Both the position numbers and the translations under genes were made by a program. The notes below the pieces were generated by a model. It saw only the letters and a list, made by a program, of their open reading frames with translations, did not search any database and was not told the DNA's origin. From Aegilops tauschii subsp. strangulata (Eukaryota; Streptophyta; Magnoliopsida; Poales; Poaceae), in NCBI RefSeq assembly GCF_002575655.3, contig NC_053040.3, forward strand, positions 460,212,780 through 460,276,779: a stretch of DNA of 64,000 nucleotides, read 5' to 3'. Each line of letters begins with the position of its first letter. Position 1 is the first letter of the stretch. This document shows positions 45,778 through 56,619 of this stretch, piece after piece.

Positions 45778-46761
45778 TTCATACCTCTCCAACGTATCTA
45801 TAATTTTTGATTGTTCCATGCTATTATATTATCTGTTTTGGATGTTTAATGGGCTTTAATATGCACTTTTATATTATTTTTGGGACTAACCTATTAACCG
45901 AAGGCCCAGTGCAAATTGCTGTTTTTTTGCCTATTTCAGTGTTTCACAGAAAAGAAATATCGAACGGAATCCAAACGGAATGAAACCTTCGCGAGGATCG
46001 TTTTTGGAAAAAATGCAATCCAGGAGACTTGGAGTGGAAGTCAAGGAAGCAACGAGGAAGCCACGAGGCAGGGAGGCGCGCCCGGGGGGGGTACGCACGC
46101 CCCCACCCTCGTGGGCCCCTCTTAGCTCCACCGACCTACTTCTTTCGCCTATATATACTCTTATACCCTGAAAACATCTAGGAGAGCCACGAAATCTATT
46201 TTCCACCGCCACAACCTTCCGTGAGATCCCATCTTGGGGCCTTTTCCGGCGCTCTGCCGGAGGGGGAATCGATCACGGAGGGCTTCTACATCAACACTAT
46301 AGCCTGTCCGATGATGTGTGAGTAGTTTACCACAGACCTTCGGGTCCATAGTTATTAGCTAGATGGCTTCTTCTCTGTTTCTGGATCTCAATACAAAGTA
46401 CTCCTCGATCTTCTTGGAGATCTATTCGATGTAATACTTTTTGCGGTGTGTTTGTCGAGATCCGATGAATTGTGGGTTTATGATCAAGATTACCTATCAA
46501 CAATATTTGATTCTTCTCTGAATTCTTATATGCATGATTTGATATATTTTCAAGTCTCTTCAAATTATCAGTTTGGTTTGGCCTACTAGATTGATCTTTC
46601 TTGCAATGGGAGAAATGCTTAGCTTTGGGTTCAATCTTGCGGTGTCCTTTCCCAGTGACAGTAGGGGCAACAAGGCACGTATTGTATTGTTGCCATCGAG
46701 GATAAAAATATGGGGTTTATATCATATTGTTTGAGTTTATCCCTCTACATCATGTCATCTT
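45778..46761 (+). repeat. Second LTR of element C, left part
   Basis: It matches 40567-41550 closely, but its terminus is mutated (TTCATACCTCTCC in place of TGATACGTCTCC). It is split by element E after ATCTT (46757-46761). Confidence 0.85.
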
Positions 46762-47229
46762 TGAGGGAGTCCTGGATTAGGGGGTCCTCGGACAGCCGGA
46801 CTATATCCTTTGGCCGGACTGTTGGACTATGAAGATACAAGACTGACGACTTCGACCCGTGTCCGGATGGGACTCTCCTTGGTGTGGAAGGCAAGCTTGG
46901 CAATACGGATATGTAGATCTCCTCCCTTGTAACCTACTCTGTGTAACCTAGCCCCCTCCGGTGTCTATATAAACCGGAGGGTTTAGTCCGTAGGACAACA
47001 ACAATCATACCATAGGCTAGCTTCTAGGGTTTAGCCTCTACGATCTCGTGGTAGATCAACTCTTGTAATACTCATATCATCAAGATCAATCAAGCAAGAA
47101 GTAGGGTATTACCTCCATCGAGAGGGCCGAACCTGGTTAAACATCGTGTCCCCCACCTCCTGTTACCATCCGCCTTAGACGCACAGTTCGGGACCCCCTA
47201 CCCGAGATCCTCCGGTTTTGACACCGACA
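46762..47229 (+). repeat. 5' LTR of element E
   Basis: 468 bp, TGAGGGAGTCC..GACACCGACA. The TATATAA box (46966-46972) lies between perfect inverted arms CCTCCGGT (46955-46962) and ACCGGAGG (46973-46980). TTGGTGCTTTCATTGAGAG follows. Confidence 0.95.
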
Positions 47230-47276
47230 TTGGTGCTTTCATTGAGAGTTCCACTATGCCGTCACCGTAATGCTAG

Positions 47277-49856
47277 ATGGCTCCTTCAATCATCAGCAAC
47301 GATGCAATACAGGGTGAGGTTTTCCTCCCCGGACAGATCTTCGTATTCGGCGGCTTCGCACTGCGGGCCAACTCGCTTGGCCATCTGGAGCAGATCAAAA
47401 GCTACGCCCCTGGCCATCAGGTCAGGTTTGGAAGCTTGAACTATACTGCCGACATCCGCGGAGACTTGATCTTCGACGTATTCGAGCCCATGTCAGGTGC
47501 GCCGCACAGTCACAACAGGCATGACTTAGCTCTGCCGACGGACAGTGTTCGGGAGATCCCACCTGCAGCTACTCCGGCCCTCGATCCGGAGCAGATTACG
47601 CCGTCCGAGGATGGGTGGATGGACCCTGCCATGGAGGCCGCACACTCAGTGGTGATAGAGCCGAATACTGACTTCACCTCTTATGAGACCCGTGTTGCCG
47701 GACACTTGGATTAGTCCTCGGCCACGGGCTCCGAACCGCCTGCGTCCGTGCCTATCGAATCTGATTGGGCACCGATCATGGAGTTTTCCTCCGTGGATAT
47801 CTTTCAGCACTCGCCCCTGGGCGACGTGCTAAACTCATTGAGGTCTCTCTCCTTGTCAGGACACCCTTGGCCGAACTATGTCCGGCTAGAATGGGATGCG
47901 GACGACGAAGAAATTCACTGCCCACCCACCACCCACTTAGTAGCCACTATCGACGATTTAACCGACATGCTTGATTTCGGCTCCGAAGACATCGACGGTA
48001 TGGACGACGATGCAGGAGACGAACAGGAACCACCGCCCATAGGGCACTGGACTGCCACCTCATCATATGATATATACATGGTGGACACCCCCAAAGAAGG
48101 CAATGGCGAAAAGACAACGGAGGACAATCCCTCCAAGAAGCAATCCAAGCACTGACGTCAGCGGCGCCGCTCTAAGTCCCGCCGTAGCAAAAGCAGCGAC
48201 ACCGGCACAAGAGACAATAACGCTCCGGATAGTGCCGAAGACGACGATCCCCTCCAGCCAGACCTCGAGCGGGAGGATGAACAAGCTAGCCCTCCGGAAC
48301 AGGCGGCAGACGGAGAATCAAAGGATGACAATTACATGCCTCTCTCCGAAGACGAGTTGAGCCTCGGCGACAAAGAATTTATTGTGCCTGAGGATCCCGT
48401 CGAGCATGAGCGCTTCAAACGCCGGCTTATAGCCACAACAAACAGCCTGAAGAAAAAGCAACAACAACTTCGAGCTGATCAAGATCTGCTAGCGGATAGA
48501 TGGACTGAAGTCCTGGCGGCCGAGGAATACGAACTCGAGCGCCCAACCAAGAGTTACCCAAAGTGCAGGTTGCTACCCCAACTCGAGGAGGAAGCATTGA
48601 AACCTACATCACCAGCGTATGATGCGGCTGATCGGCCACCTCGTGGCCGAGGCAGAGAGGCATATCAGCCCGAATTCCAGCCCGTACCCCGCCGCCATTC
48701 AAACAAAAATACCAAGGGCCGGGGCAACACTCGGGACCTGCGAGACGTATTGGAAAACAAAGCAAAACATGCAAGATCGATCTATGGATCACGGGGGGGG
48801 GGGGGGGGGGGGGGTGGGCGCCCCAACGCAGGACGATGACCGTCACGCCGGATATACTAAAAGCAAATCCGGCCGGGCCGAATACAGCACACAAGACTCG
48901 TATGAACTGCGTCGTGATATAGCCCGGCACAGAGGCGCCGCACACCCCCTATGCTTCACTGATGAAGTAATGGATCACAAATTCCCAGAGGGTTTTAAAC
49001 CCATAAACATTGAATCATATGATGGTACTACAGACCCCGCGGTATGGATAGAAGACTTCTTCCTCCACATTCACATGGCCCGCGGGGATGATCTACATGC
49101 CATCAAATATCTCCCGCTAAAACTCAAAGGGCCAGCTCGGCATTGGCTCAATAGCTTACCGGCAAACTCCATCGGAAGCTGGGAGAGCCTGGCAGATGCA
49201 TTCCTGGACAATTTCCAAGGCGCTTATGTGCGACCGCCGGATGTTGACGATTTAAGTCATATAACTCAGCAGCCAGGGGAATCGGCCAGGAAATTCTGGA
49301 CCCGGTTCCTAACTAAGAAGAACCAAATTGTCGACTATCCGGATGCAGAGGCCTTAGCGCATTTAAGCATAACATCCGTGACGAGTGGCTCGCCCGGCAC
49401 CTCGGCCAAGAGAAGCCAAAATCCATGGCAGCCCTCACGACACTTATGAGCCACTTTTGTGCGGGCGAAGATAGCTGGTTGGCTCGTAGTAACAATACAG
49501 CAAGCAAACCACGACGCAACAAACACAAGCGCCACAAATTGGTGAAAACGCCGAACATACGGCAGTTAATGCTGGGTTTAGGGGCTCAAAGTCCGGTCAG
49601 CGGAAGGGGCCACCCAAAAATAACAATTCGGGTCCATCCAGTCTGGACCGCATACTCGATCGCCAATGCCAAATTCATGGCACCCCAGGAACGCCAGCCA
49701 CCCATACCAACAGAGAATGCTGGGTCTTCAAACAAGCCGGCAGGGCAGGCGCCAAAAACGGAGAACGGGGGTCTCAAAGCGATGATGGCGACGAAGAGCC
49801 CAGATCACCGAACACAGGAGGGCAAAAGAAATTTCCCCCGCATATTCAATTGGTGA
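47277..49856 (+). pseudogene. gag of element E, decayed
   Basis: The N-terminal region has GEVFLPGQIFVFGGFALRAN and is open at 47277-47714. It continues in the same frame at 47748-48155 and 48336-48839, broken by TAG 47712-47714 and TGA 48153-48155. A 22-G run (48793-48814) shifts the frame. The capsid-type domain (FPEGFKPINIESYDGTTDP, LKGPARHWLNSLP, ARKFWTRFLTKKNQIVDYP) lies in the frame at 48619-49449. A small deletion near 49357 shifts it again to the frame ending TGA 49854-49856. That frame includes the C..HGTP.TPATHTNRECW-like knuckle region. Confidence 0.87.
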
Positions 49857-50530
49857 ATGTGGTAAATACCACCCAAATTCCCAACTCGGACCGGATATGC
49901 ACCCTTGGGGATGCCGACTTAACGGAACTAGTCGTCCCACAATATAAACTAGGGCCGGTCACCTTCAACCGCATGGATCATCCGGTTAACGCCAATCAGG
50001 GCAATCCAGCCGCACTAGTCCTCGACCCAATAATTGACGGGTTCCACCTCACTCGAGTCCTTATGGACGGAGGCAGCAGTCTAAATCTGCTTTACCAGGA
50101 CACAGTGCGCAAGATGGGCATTGATCATTCGATGATCAAACCAACTAAAGCCACTTTCAGAGGCATTATACCAGGTGTGGAAGCCAGCTGTACAGGCTCC
50201 ATTGCCCTTGAGGTAGTCTTCGGATCACCAGAAAATTATCGTACCGAAGAGTTAATATTCGAAATCGCCTCTTCCCGCAGTAATTATCAGGCACTGCTCG
50301 GATGAACCACGTTCGCTCGATTCAACGCGGTGCCACATTATGCCTACCGTAAGCTCAAGATGCCCAGTCCACGCGGCGTCATCACGGTTAATGGCAAGGC
50401 CGAACCTTCCCTCGGCACCAACAAGTACACCACTGCCTTAGCAGCAGAAGCAACGAGCAACACCTTGCAGCCGAACCTCGAGTCGACTTCCAGGCTCCCG
50501 GACACCGTCAAGGGACTCCGAATTACTTGA
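49850..50530 (+). pseudogene. Retropepsin of element E
   Basis: In the -1 frame relative to gag, overlapping its TGA. It contains ALVLDPIIDGFHLTRVLMDG followed by GSSLNLLYQDTVRKMG, the active-site region of the aspartic protease. It then continues EASCTGSIALEVVFGSPENY. One TGA (50303-50305, CGA in A and B) interrupts before the final TTFARFN-type segment (50330-50530). This is the best preserved protease of the three copies, with no frameshift up to that stop. No RT follows. Confidence 0.85.
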
Positions 50531-51643
50531 CGAAAGGATAGCCCGGCTCGTCCAGAGCTCAATTAAACACTCTGGCGAAGGCCAGGACAGGCCGCACTCA
50601 GCGGCTCAACCGCTCTCCGGCACGCATAAATTTCTTACATTTCCTTCGCAGGTTCACCTTTACGCCGACCAGGACGGGCGATGCGGATGCAGCTTGAACG
50701 AGCAAGGGAATCCTTAGACATTCCCGCAATGACCGTCCGGCTATATTACGGATCCACACTCAGCTTCTTCCCCCTGGTCTCAGCAGGTTCCGCAATCATA
50801 TTCCTTTTTTTTTATCACATTACCTGTACTCATATGCATAGACGTACTATTCAAATACAACATGTGGACTTATATGACGCTTACCTGCTGTTATTTCTTA
50901 TTGAAATTCTTTTGTCAAGTGGCATCCGTACACAGCGATATGCCTTAAAATATGCCAGGGGCTTCGTTTTACCCATAACACAGCAATAAAGTCCGAACAC
51001 CTTCATGGAAGTTCGGCACCCCGAACTTATAGCACTATATGCATCAGCTCCGAATCATGTCTTGGGTCAATAGTTGGGTTTGCCCGGGTCCCATGTTTTG
51101 GTACCTTACGTTCCGCTATATTGGCTAAGGTAGCACTGGGAGAACTACTGCGATTGTGTCCCGGTTCTTCCGGACGAGCACCTCAGTAGAGAAAGCCGAA
51201 AACTGACTATCATGATACGGCGAGAGCTGGTCAGCTGTTCGAGAGGTCGTAAAATCTTTAAGGGTTGCTCCCGCATAATGCCATAACCAATGCAGTGTGC
51301 GATGGATCGGTTTTTCTCCGATCAGGTGCCTATAGAGCCCCTAGTACGGTCTTCCGAACACCAGGGGCAGCGCCTACCTTACTAAAGCTCCTATGGCTAA
51401 GTGAGAGTGATAAAGCCTTATAGTCCGATTGCCTAGTTCGTTGTGCTGAGCACCTCCTTCGAAGGACCCAAAACTGGGATAAAGAGTGCTCAGGTTTATC
51501 CCGAACACCCCCGTACAAGCCGACGACTGGCCAACTCTTAGGTTTAACATATAAAACAGCCGCACCGGAGAGTAAACTTTTATATAATAGGCAATAAATA
51601 AATGACCTTGTTCAAACATTACAAAGGACAACATGATTGGCAT
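50531..51643 (+). other. Non-coding interior of element E
   Basis: Corresponds to 25400-26399 plus 33592-33800 of element B. The frames at 50681-50989 and 51374-51643 are not conserved among copies. Confidence 0.6.
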
Positions 51644-54600
51644 TCATGGAAATATAATATCCTTGGTGCATAGCTCGTTTGCAAGGTAGGATCCTTTCAG
51701 GACACTTTCATAATATAATTCGGGCTTGCGGTGCTCCTTCCCCTCTGGCAGCCCTTCGGTCATCAGCTTCTCAGCATCCATCTTCCCCCAGTGCACCTTT
51801 GCGCGGGCGAAGGCCATTCGCGCACCTTCTATGCAGACCGACCGCTTGATGACGTCAAGTCGAGGGCAAGCGCTTACAAGCCGCTTCACGAGCCCGAAGT
51901 AGCTGCTTGGAATCGGCTCGGCAGGCCATAGCCGGATAACTGAATCTTTCATGGCTAGTTCCACCGCCTTATGCAGTTCGATCAGCTGTTTCAGTTGATC
52001 GGCAAAAGGCACCGGATAATTCGGTGCCAAATACTGCGACCAGAAGAGCTTATCCGCAGTGTTCCTTTCTTCGGCTCGGTAGAATTGGGCGGCATCTGAT
52101 ATGCTGCGGGGCAGCTCGTCAAATACCCCTGAGAAATCCGAATTCAAAAATAGAAACATAATTTTTCCCTCAAATACTTGCTTTACATGGAAAAAGCCTT
52201 ACCCGCCGCGATCTTTCTCGCCTCTTGGATCCCCTGCAGGGCGCTTTGGGTTTCCCCCCGGGCATCGTTCATGGCCTGATGCACCTTGGTGAGTTCGGAT
52301 TCTTTCTCCGTTAAACTCTGCTCCAAGGTCTCGCATTTCCTCACGGCCTCTTGCAGCTCCTGCTCAGCTTTAATAACCCTGGCCTCGTGCTTCTCACGAA
52401 GAGCCTGCTCTGTGGCTGCCTTTTTCTCGGCCTCGGCCACAGCCTTCTTAAGAGCCTCGACTTCGGTCACCATCCCTAGCACAAATCATGAAGCTTATTT
52501 CATCATACTGAAAATTCATTCGCAATAAACGCGAACAAGACTTGTGCATACCTTGTTTATCCCCCAACTGCATTTTCAACTGGCCAAGTTCTTCTTGGTC
52601 CCGCTCCAGACTTTTCTTCAGTCCGGAGATCTCCGCGGTATGAGCGGCAGCAGCCGCTACAGACGCCTGCTTATATAGAAGAGAGATAGATGCCATTCAA
52701 TGAGTCTTCCTGCGAACATAAATTTGATCCTCTGTCCGGTTTTTTCTTTCACCGAACAGTGTATCAGGGGCTACTATCCATATCATGACACTCTTCGAAA
52801 CCTCATAAAACATACCTCAAAACCTTTTATAAGGCTGATACAGGCTCCATTCAGTCCACTCTCAGCAGACTGAATCTTCTCAATCACCGCACCCATAAGG
52901 GGAACGGTGTTCATCGACGATGGAGGCGCTCTTTAGCGCCACCAACAAAGCATCCGACACCTCTGGATGGACAGAGGTTGCCGGTGTAACAGGCATGTCC
53001 CCTCCAGCTGAGAGAGGCTGCCTGCCTGATTCTTGAGCCGTATTGGTCTCCGGAACTGTATCCGGCTAGGAGCCGAATTCCAGATGGCCCCCGCCGTCAG
53101 CTCCCATGGAAATTTTTCCCCCACGTGTCCGGCCCCTGAAGTTTGACCTCCAGGCACCGCTTTCACGGTCTTTTCCTCTCCTCCTTGGCCGGGGTCCTTC
53201 TGGGATGAAGCCTCAGTGTTATGCACCTGTTTGGAGGAAGGGGCCTTTGCGGGCGTCCCGCTCTCCATAGCATCCGAGCTCAGCGAATCCTCGGATTAGG
53301 ATTGTTTGGTACGGGACCTCGCCGGACTACAAAAAATGGCTCAGGTTAAAATACTATGCCATGATGAGTCTAGACACATGAACGTACTCGGACTTTATAT
53401 ACTCACGAGTTCACCAGGGGCTGGGCCCTAGGATCCCACGCCGGGCCGCTGTCGGCGGCGGCAGTGGACTCCTCCGGAAGAGGAGGCTTTCCCCTTTTGG
53501 GCGGCTCGGCCTCCAAGTGTACGGAGGCCGTCCTCTTCTTTCTCCCCCCCATCGGGGATTCATCTTCCTCCTCCTCCTCGTCCTCTTCGGAGGCGGAACG
53601 GGCAATAGAGCCTTCGGACATTTTGTGTCCGAAGTGCCATGGCGATGAAGGCCGCCCCGGGTCTTTTTGGCCTCCTTCTCGGCCGTCTTCTTCGGCACCT
53701 TGTAAGGCGCCGGGACCAGCATCTTCGTTAGAAGTGGGACGACCGGTTCTTCGGGCAGCGGGGCCGGACAATGGATCCGCTCCGCCTTCTTCGTCCAGCC
53801 CTGGGAGAGTTGTATAAAACACATTAAGCGCTTCCTTTGGGTTACGCGGGTAAAAAGAATGATGACTTACCGAACTTGCAGGGCGGGACAGTTGGTACCC
53901 GCGGTCCTCGGCGGAGTCCGGCCATGATTTGCTGGACTTGAAAAGCACCTTCCAGATGTCCGTGTGCGATGAGCCGAAGAGCTCTCGTAAGGTCTGGTGC
54001 TTGGCCGGATCGAATTCCCATAGATTGCAAGTCCGGTGTTGACAAGGCAGGATCCGGCGAACTAGCATCACCTGGACCACATTGACAAGTTCAATGTTCT
54101 TGTCTCCCATATCTTTAACGCGCGTCTGGAGCACCGACAGTTCGTCGGACGAGGACCAGTTCAGGCCCTTCTTGACCCAGGATGTAAGCTGCAAGGGGGC
54201 ACCAGATCGAAATTCGGGAGTAGCGGCCGATTCCGTGCCACGCGGCTCAGTGATATAAAATCACTGTTGTTGCCACTCCTTGACGGAATCGTTAAAGGTG
54301 CCTGCTGGCCATATGACATTGGGCATCTTGCTCACCATAGCGCCCCCACACTCGACGTGCTTGCCACCCACTACCTTGGGCTTCACATTAAAAATCTTCA
54401 GCCATAGGACGAAGTGTGGTGAGATGCGAAGAAAAGCCTCGCACACGATAATGAATGTCGAGATGTTGAGGAAGGAGTTAGGGGACAGATCGTAAAGATC
54501 GATCCCATAGTAATACACGATGCCGCGAACGAATGGGTGGAGGGGAAACCCTAGCCCGCAGACAAAGTGAGGGAGGAATACAACCCTCTCGTGGGGTTCC

Positions 54601-54740
54601 GGAGCAGGGACGATCTGTCCCGCCATCGGGAGACGGTGGCTGATTTTCTTGGCCAGATACCCGGCCTCCCGAAGCTTTTTGATATCCTTCTCCCGGACGG
54701 TAGAGCCCATCCATTTGCCTCCTGCTCCGGATCCGGACAT
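51644..54740 (-). pseudogene. Antisense gene of element E (gypsy-type transposon domain), multi-exon
   Basis: The first exon starts at ATG 54740. It holds the gypsy-type transposon domain, with LREAGYLAKKI, VVFLPHFVCGLGFPLHPFV and YYGIDLYDLSPNSFLNISTF. It is cut by one TGA at 54258-54260, where B has TGG (Trp). The same frame then continues from 54194 to 53403, giving a longer readable exon than in B: NLWEFDPAKHQTLRELFGSS, then an acidic SEEDEEEEEDESP stretch. Further exons lie at about 52933-53268, 52448-52696 and 52203-52482 (strong coiled coil, EALKKAVAEAEKKAATEQAL). The last is at 51644-52128 with FWSQYLAPNYPVPF. The last intron is 52129-52202 (74 bp, GTAAGG..CAG), matching B. The role of this protein family in Tat elements is unknown. 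Confidence 0.8.
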
Positions 54741-54854
54741 TTTCGGAAGGCCTTTTGTGGGCAGAGAAGATGAACGCTTGGGCGCTGGAGCTTGGGCGGA
54801 GGGGAATGGATCGGGAAGTAGAAAGCGTGGGTGCGAAAGGGAGTCCTTATCCCC

Positions 54855-54861
54855 TTATAAA
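54855..54861 (-). promoter_or_regulatory. Putative TATA box of the antisense gene in element E
   Basis: TTTATAA on the minus strand, about 115 bp upstream of the start codon, is conserved in position with element B. Confidence 0.55.
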
Positions 54862-55293
54862 GGCAGCAGGGATTCTGCGCCCCCCCACTTGGCTGGTAAA
54901 ACCGCTTATTCCCCAAGCGCCGTAATTGATGGCGCGGTTGGGTTACTCACACCCGTATTGATGAGAATCCCGTGATAAGGGGACACGATCTCTGCTTCGA
55001 CAAGACGTGCCAAGAAAGCCGCCTCGCAATATGTGCAGTGGCTGGTTGTGAAAAACGGTTCGAATAATGACCGGGCCGTGGTGTGATGTCATACTGCAGA
55101 ATGTGTCAGCAGATTAGATTTGTGGAAATATTATTCTCTCTATGGTGGTATGTGGAATTTGTTTTGCAGAGCTGGACACTATCCTTGTGTTCAGAATCTT
55201 CTATGGAGTATTCGGAGGAGGAACCCGCCTTGCAATGCCGAAGACAATCTGCGCGCCGGACTCATCGTCATTGAAGCCTAGTTCAGGGGCTAC

Positions 55294-55762
55294 TGAGGGA
55301 GTCCTCGATTAGGGGGTCCTTGGACAGCCGGACTATATCCTTTGGCCGGACTGTTGGACTATGAAGATACAAGATTGACGACTTCGACCCGTGTCCGGAT
55401 GGGACTCTCCTTGGCGTGGAAGGCAAGCTTGGCAATACGGATATGTAGATCTCCTCCCTTGTAACCGACTCTGTGTAACCTAGCCCCCTCCGGTGTCTAT
55501 ATAAACCAGAGGGTTTAGTCCGTAGGACAACAACAATCATACCATAGGCTAGCTTCTAGGGTTTAGCCTCTACGATCTCGTGGTAGATCAACTCTTGTAA
55601 TACTCATATCATCAAGATCAATCAAGCAGGAAGTAGGGTATTACCTCCACCGAGAGGGTCCGAACCTGGGTAAACATCGTGTCCCCCGCCTCCTATTACC
55701 ATCCGCCTTAGACGCACAGTTCGGTACCCCCTACCCGAGATCCGCCGGTTTTGACACCGACA
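55294..55762 (+). repeat. 3' LTR of element E
   Basis: 469 bp, preceded by GTTCAGGGGCTAC and followed by ATCTT. The inverted arm right of the TATA box has one change (ACCAGAGG). Confidence 0.95.
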
Positions 55763-55767
55763 ATCTT

Positions 55768-56083
55768 GCTTAATGCGTTACTCTGTACTTATGAACTTGA
55801 TACTCTAGATGCATGCTGGATAGCGGTCGATGTGTGGAGTAATAGTAGTAGATGCAGAATCGTTTCGGTCTACTTGACCAAGTGGCCATGAAGGGATTGA
55901 CAACCCCTTTATCGTGTTGGTTGCAAGGTTCTTGATTGTTTGTGCAGGTACTAGGAGATTTGCATGTAGTCTTCTACTGGATTGATACCCTGGTTCTAAA
56001 AAACTGAGGGAAATACTTACGCTACTTTGCTGTATCACCCTTTCCTCTTCAAGGGAAAACCAACGCATGCTCAAGAGGTAGCA
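55768..56083 (+). repeat. Second LTR of element C, right part
   Basis: It resumes the LTR interrupted at 46761 and matches 41560-42150, ending AGAGGTAGCA. About 280 bp of the LTR middle (from GACACGG to the TTGCAAGTGG block, 41660-41950) is deleted here. Confidence 0.85.
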
Positions 56084-56178
56084 AGAAGGATTTCGGCGCC
56101 GTTGCCGGGGAGGTTTACGCCAAGTCAAGTCAAGATTTGATCTCCCGCCAACGTGCGGACTTCTGGCGCCGTTGCCGG
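56084..56178 (+). other. Primer-site and leader sequence after the second C LTR
   Basis: CGGCGCCGTTGCCGGGGAGG (from 56094) is the start of a second internal region, not flanking DNA. A second TGGCGCCGTTGCCGG occurs at 56164-56178 and ends at the CACTA terminus. This places the CACTA element inside a leader of the C family. Confidence 0.75.
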
Positions 56179-56200
56179 CACTACAAAAAAAACACTTCCG
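56179..56200. repeat. Left terminal inverted repeat of the CACTA transposon
   Basis: CACTACAAAAAAAACACTTCC-type terminus. CGG (56176-56178) would be the 3-bp target duplication, but the right-hand copy has not been found. Confidence 0.8.
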
Positions 56201-56619
56201 TAATGGTACGTGTTTGTCACAGTAGGTCGCGTTTTTTGTCATGCATGTACATCCATGACAAATTTATGACAGAATCAAGATAGTCATACCTGTGCTGTCG
56301 TAGAAGTGTTCCATGACATTACCAAAATTATCATCACGGAAGTGTCCACTTCCATGACGATAAATCGCGCGTCACAGAAGTGCTTTCGTCAAGGGTGACC
56401 GACACGTGGCATCCACTGTAAGAACGCCGTTAAGCTATCAGGTCGGGTTTTGGATCCGATAACCTGTTAACAACCCCGACCAATGGGGATTTTCCACGTG
56501 TAAAATCATCATTGGCTGGAGGAAACACGTGTCGGCTCACTGTTGGGACAGATGTCATCCGCTCATTGGACCGAAGGCGCCTATGATACGGCGACACGTG
56601 GCACAGCCCAACAGAGGCC

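Larger units (their letters stand above)
40567..46761 (+). mobile_element. Element C: Gypsy relative of D, with gag-like ORF
   Basis: The 5' LTR (40567-42150) is followed by an Athila-type primer site (TGGCGCC.., 42162-42179), a broken gag-like ORF (42328-42924) and long non-coding DNA. A polypurine region and a second LTR starting near 45778 follow. That LTR is split by element E after 46761 and resumes at 55768, ending near 56083. It is followed by another primer site rather than by a target duplication. CGTGG (40562-40566) would be the left target duplication; its partner is not seen. Confidence 0.85.
46762..55762 (+). mobile_element. Element E: complete non-autonomous Tat-like Gypsy, second subfamily
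   Basis: 9001 bp with LTRs at 46762-47229 and 55294-55762 and the target duplication ATCTT at 46757-46761 and 55763-55767. It has the same plan as B: gag, protease in the -1 frame, no RT/RNase H/integrase, antisense multi-exon gene, 3' LTR. LTRs differ clearly from those of A and B after the first 35 bp (GGACAGCCGGACTATATCCT), so it is a separate subfamily. Its two LTRs differ by only about a dozen visible changes. Confidence 0.92.
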
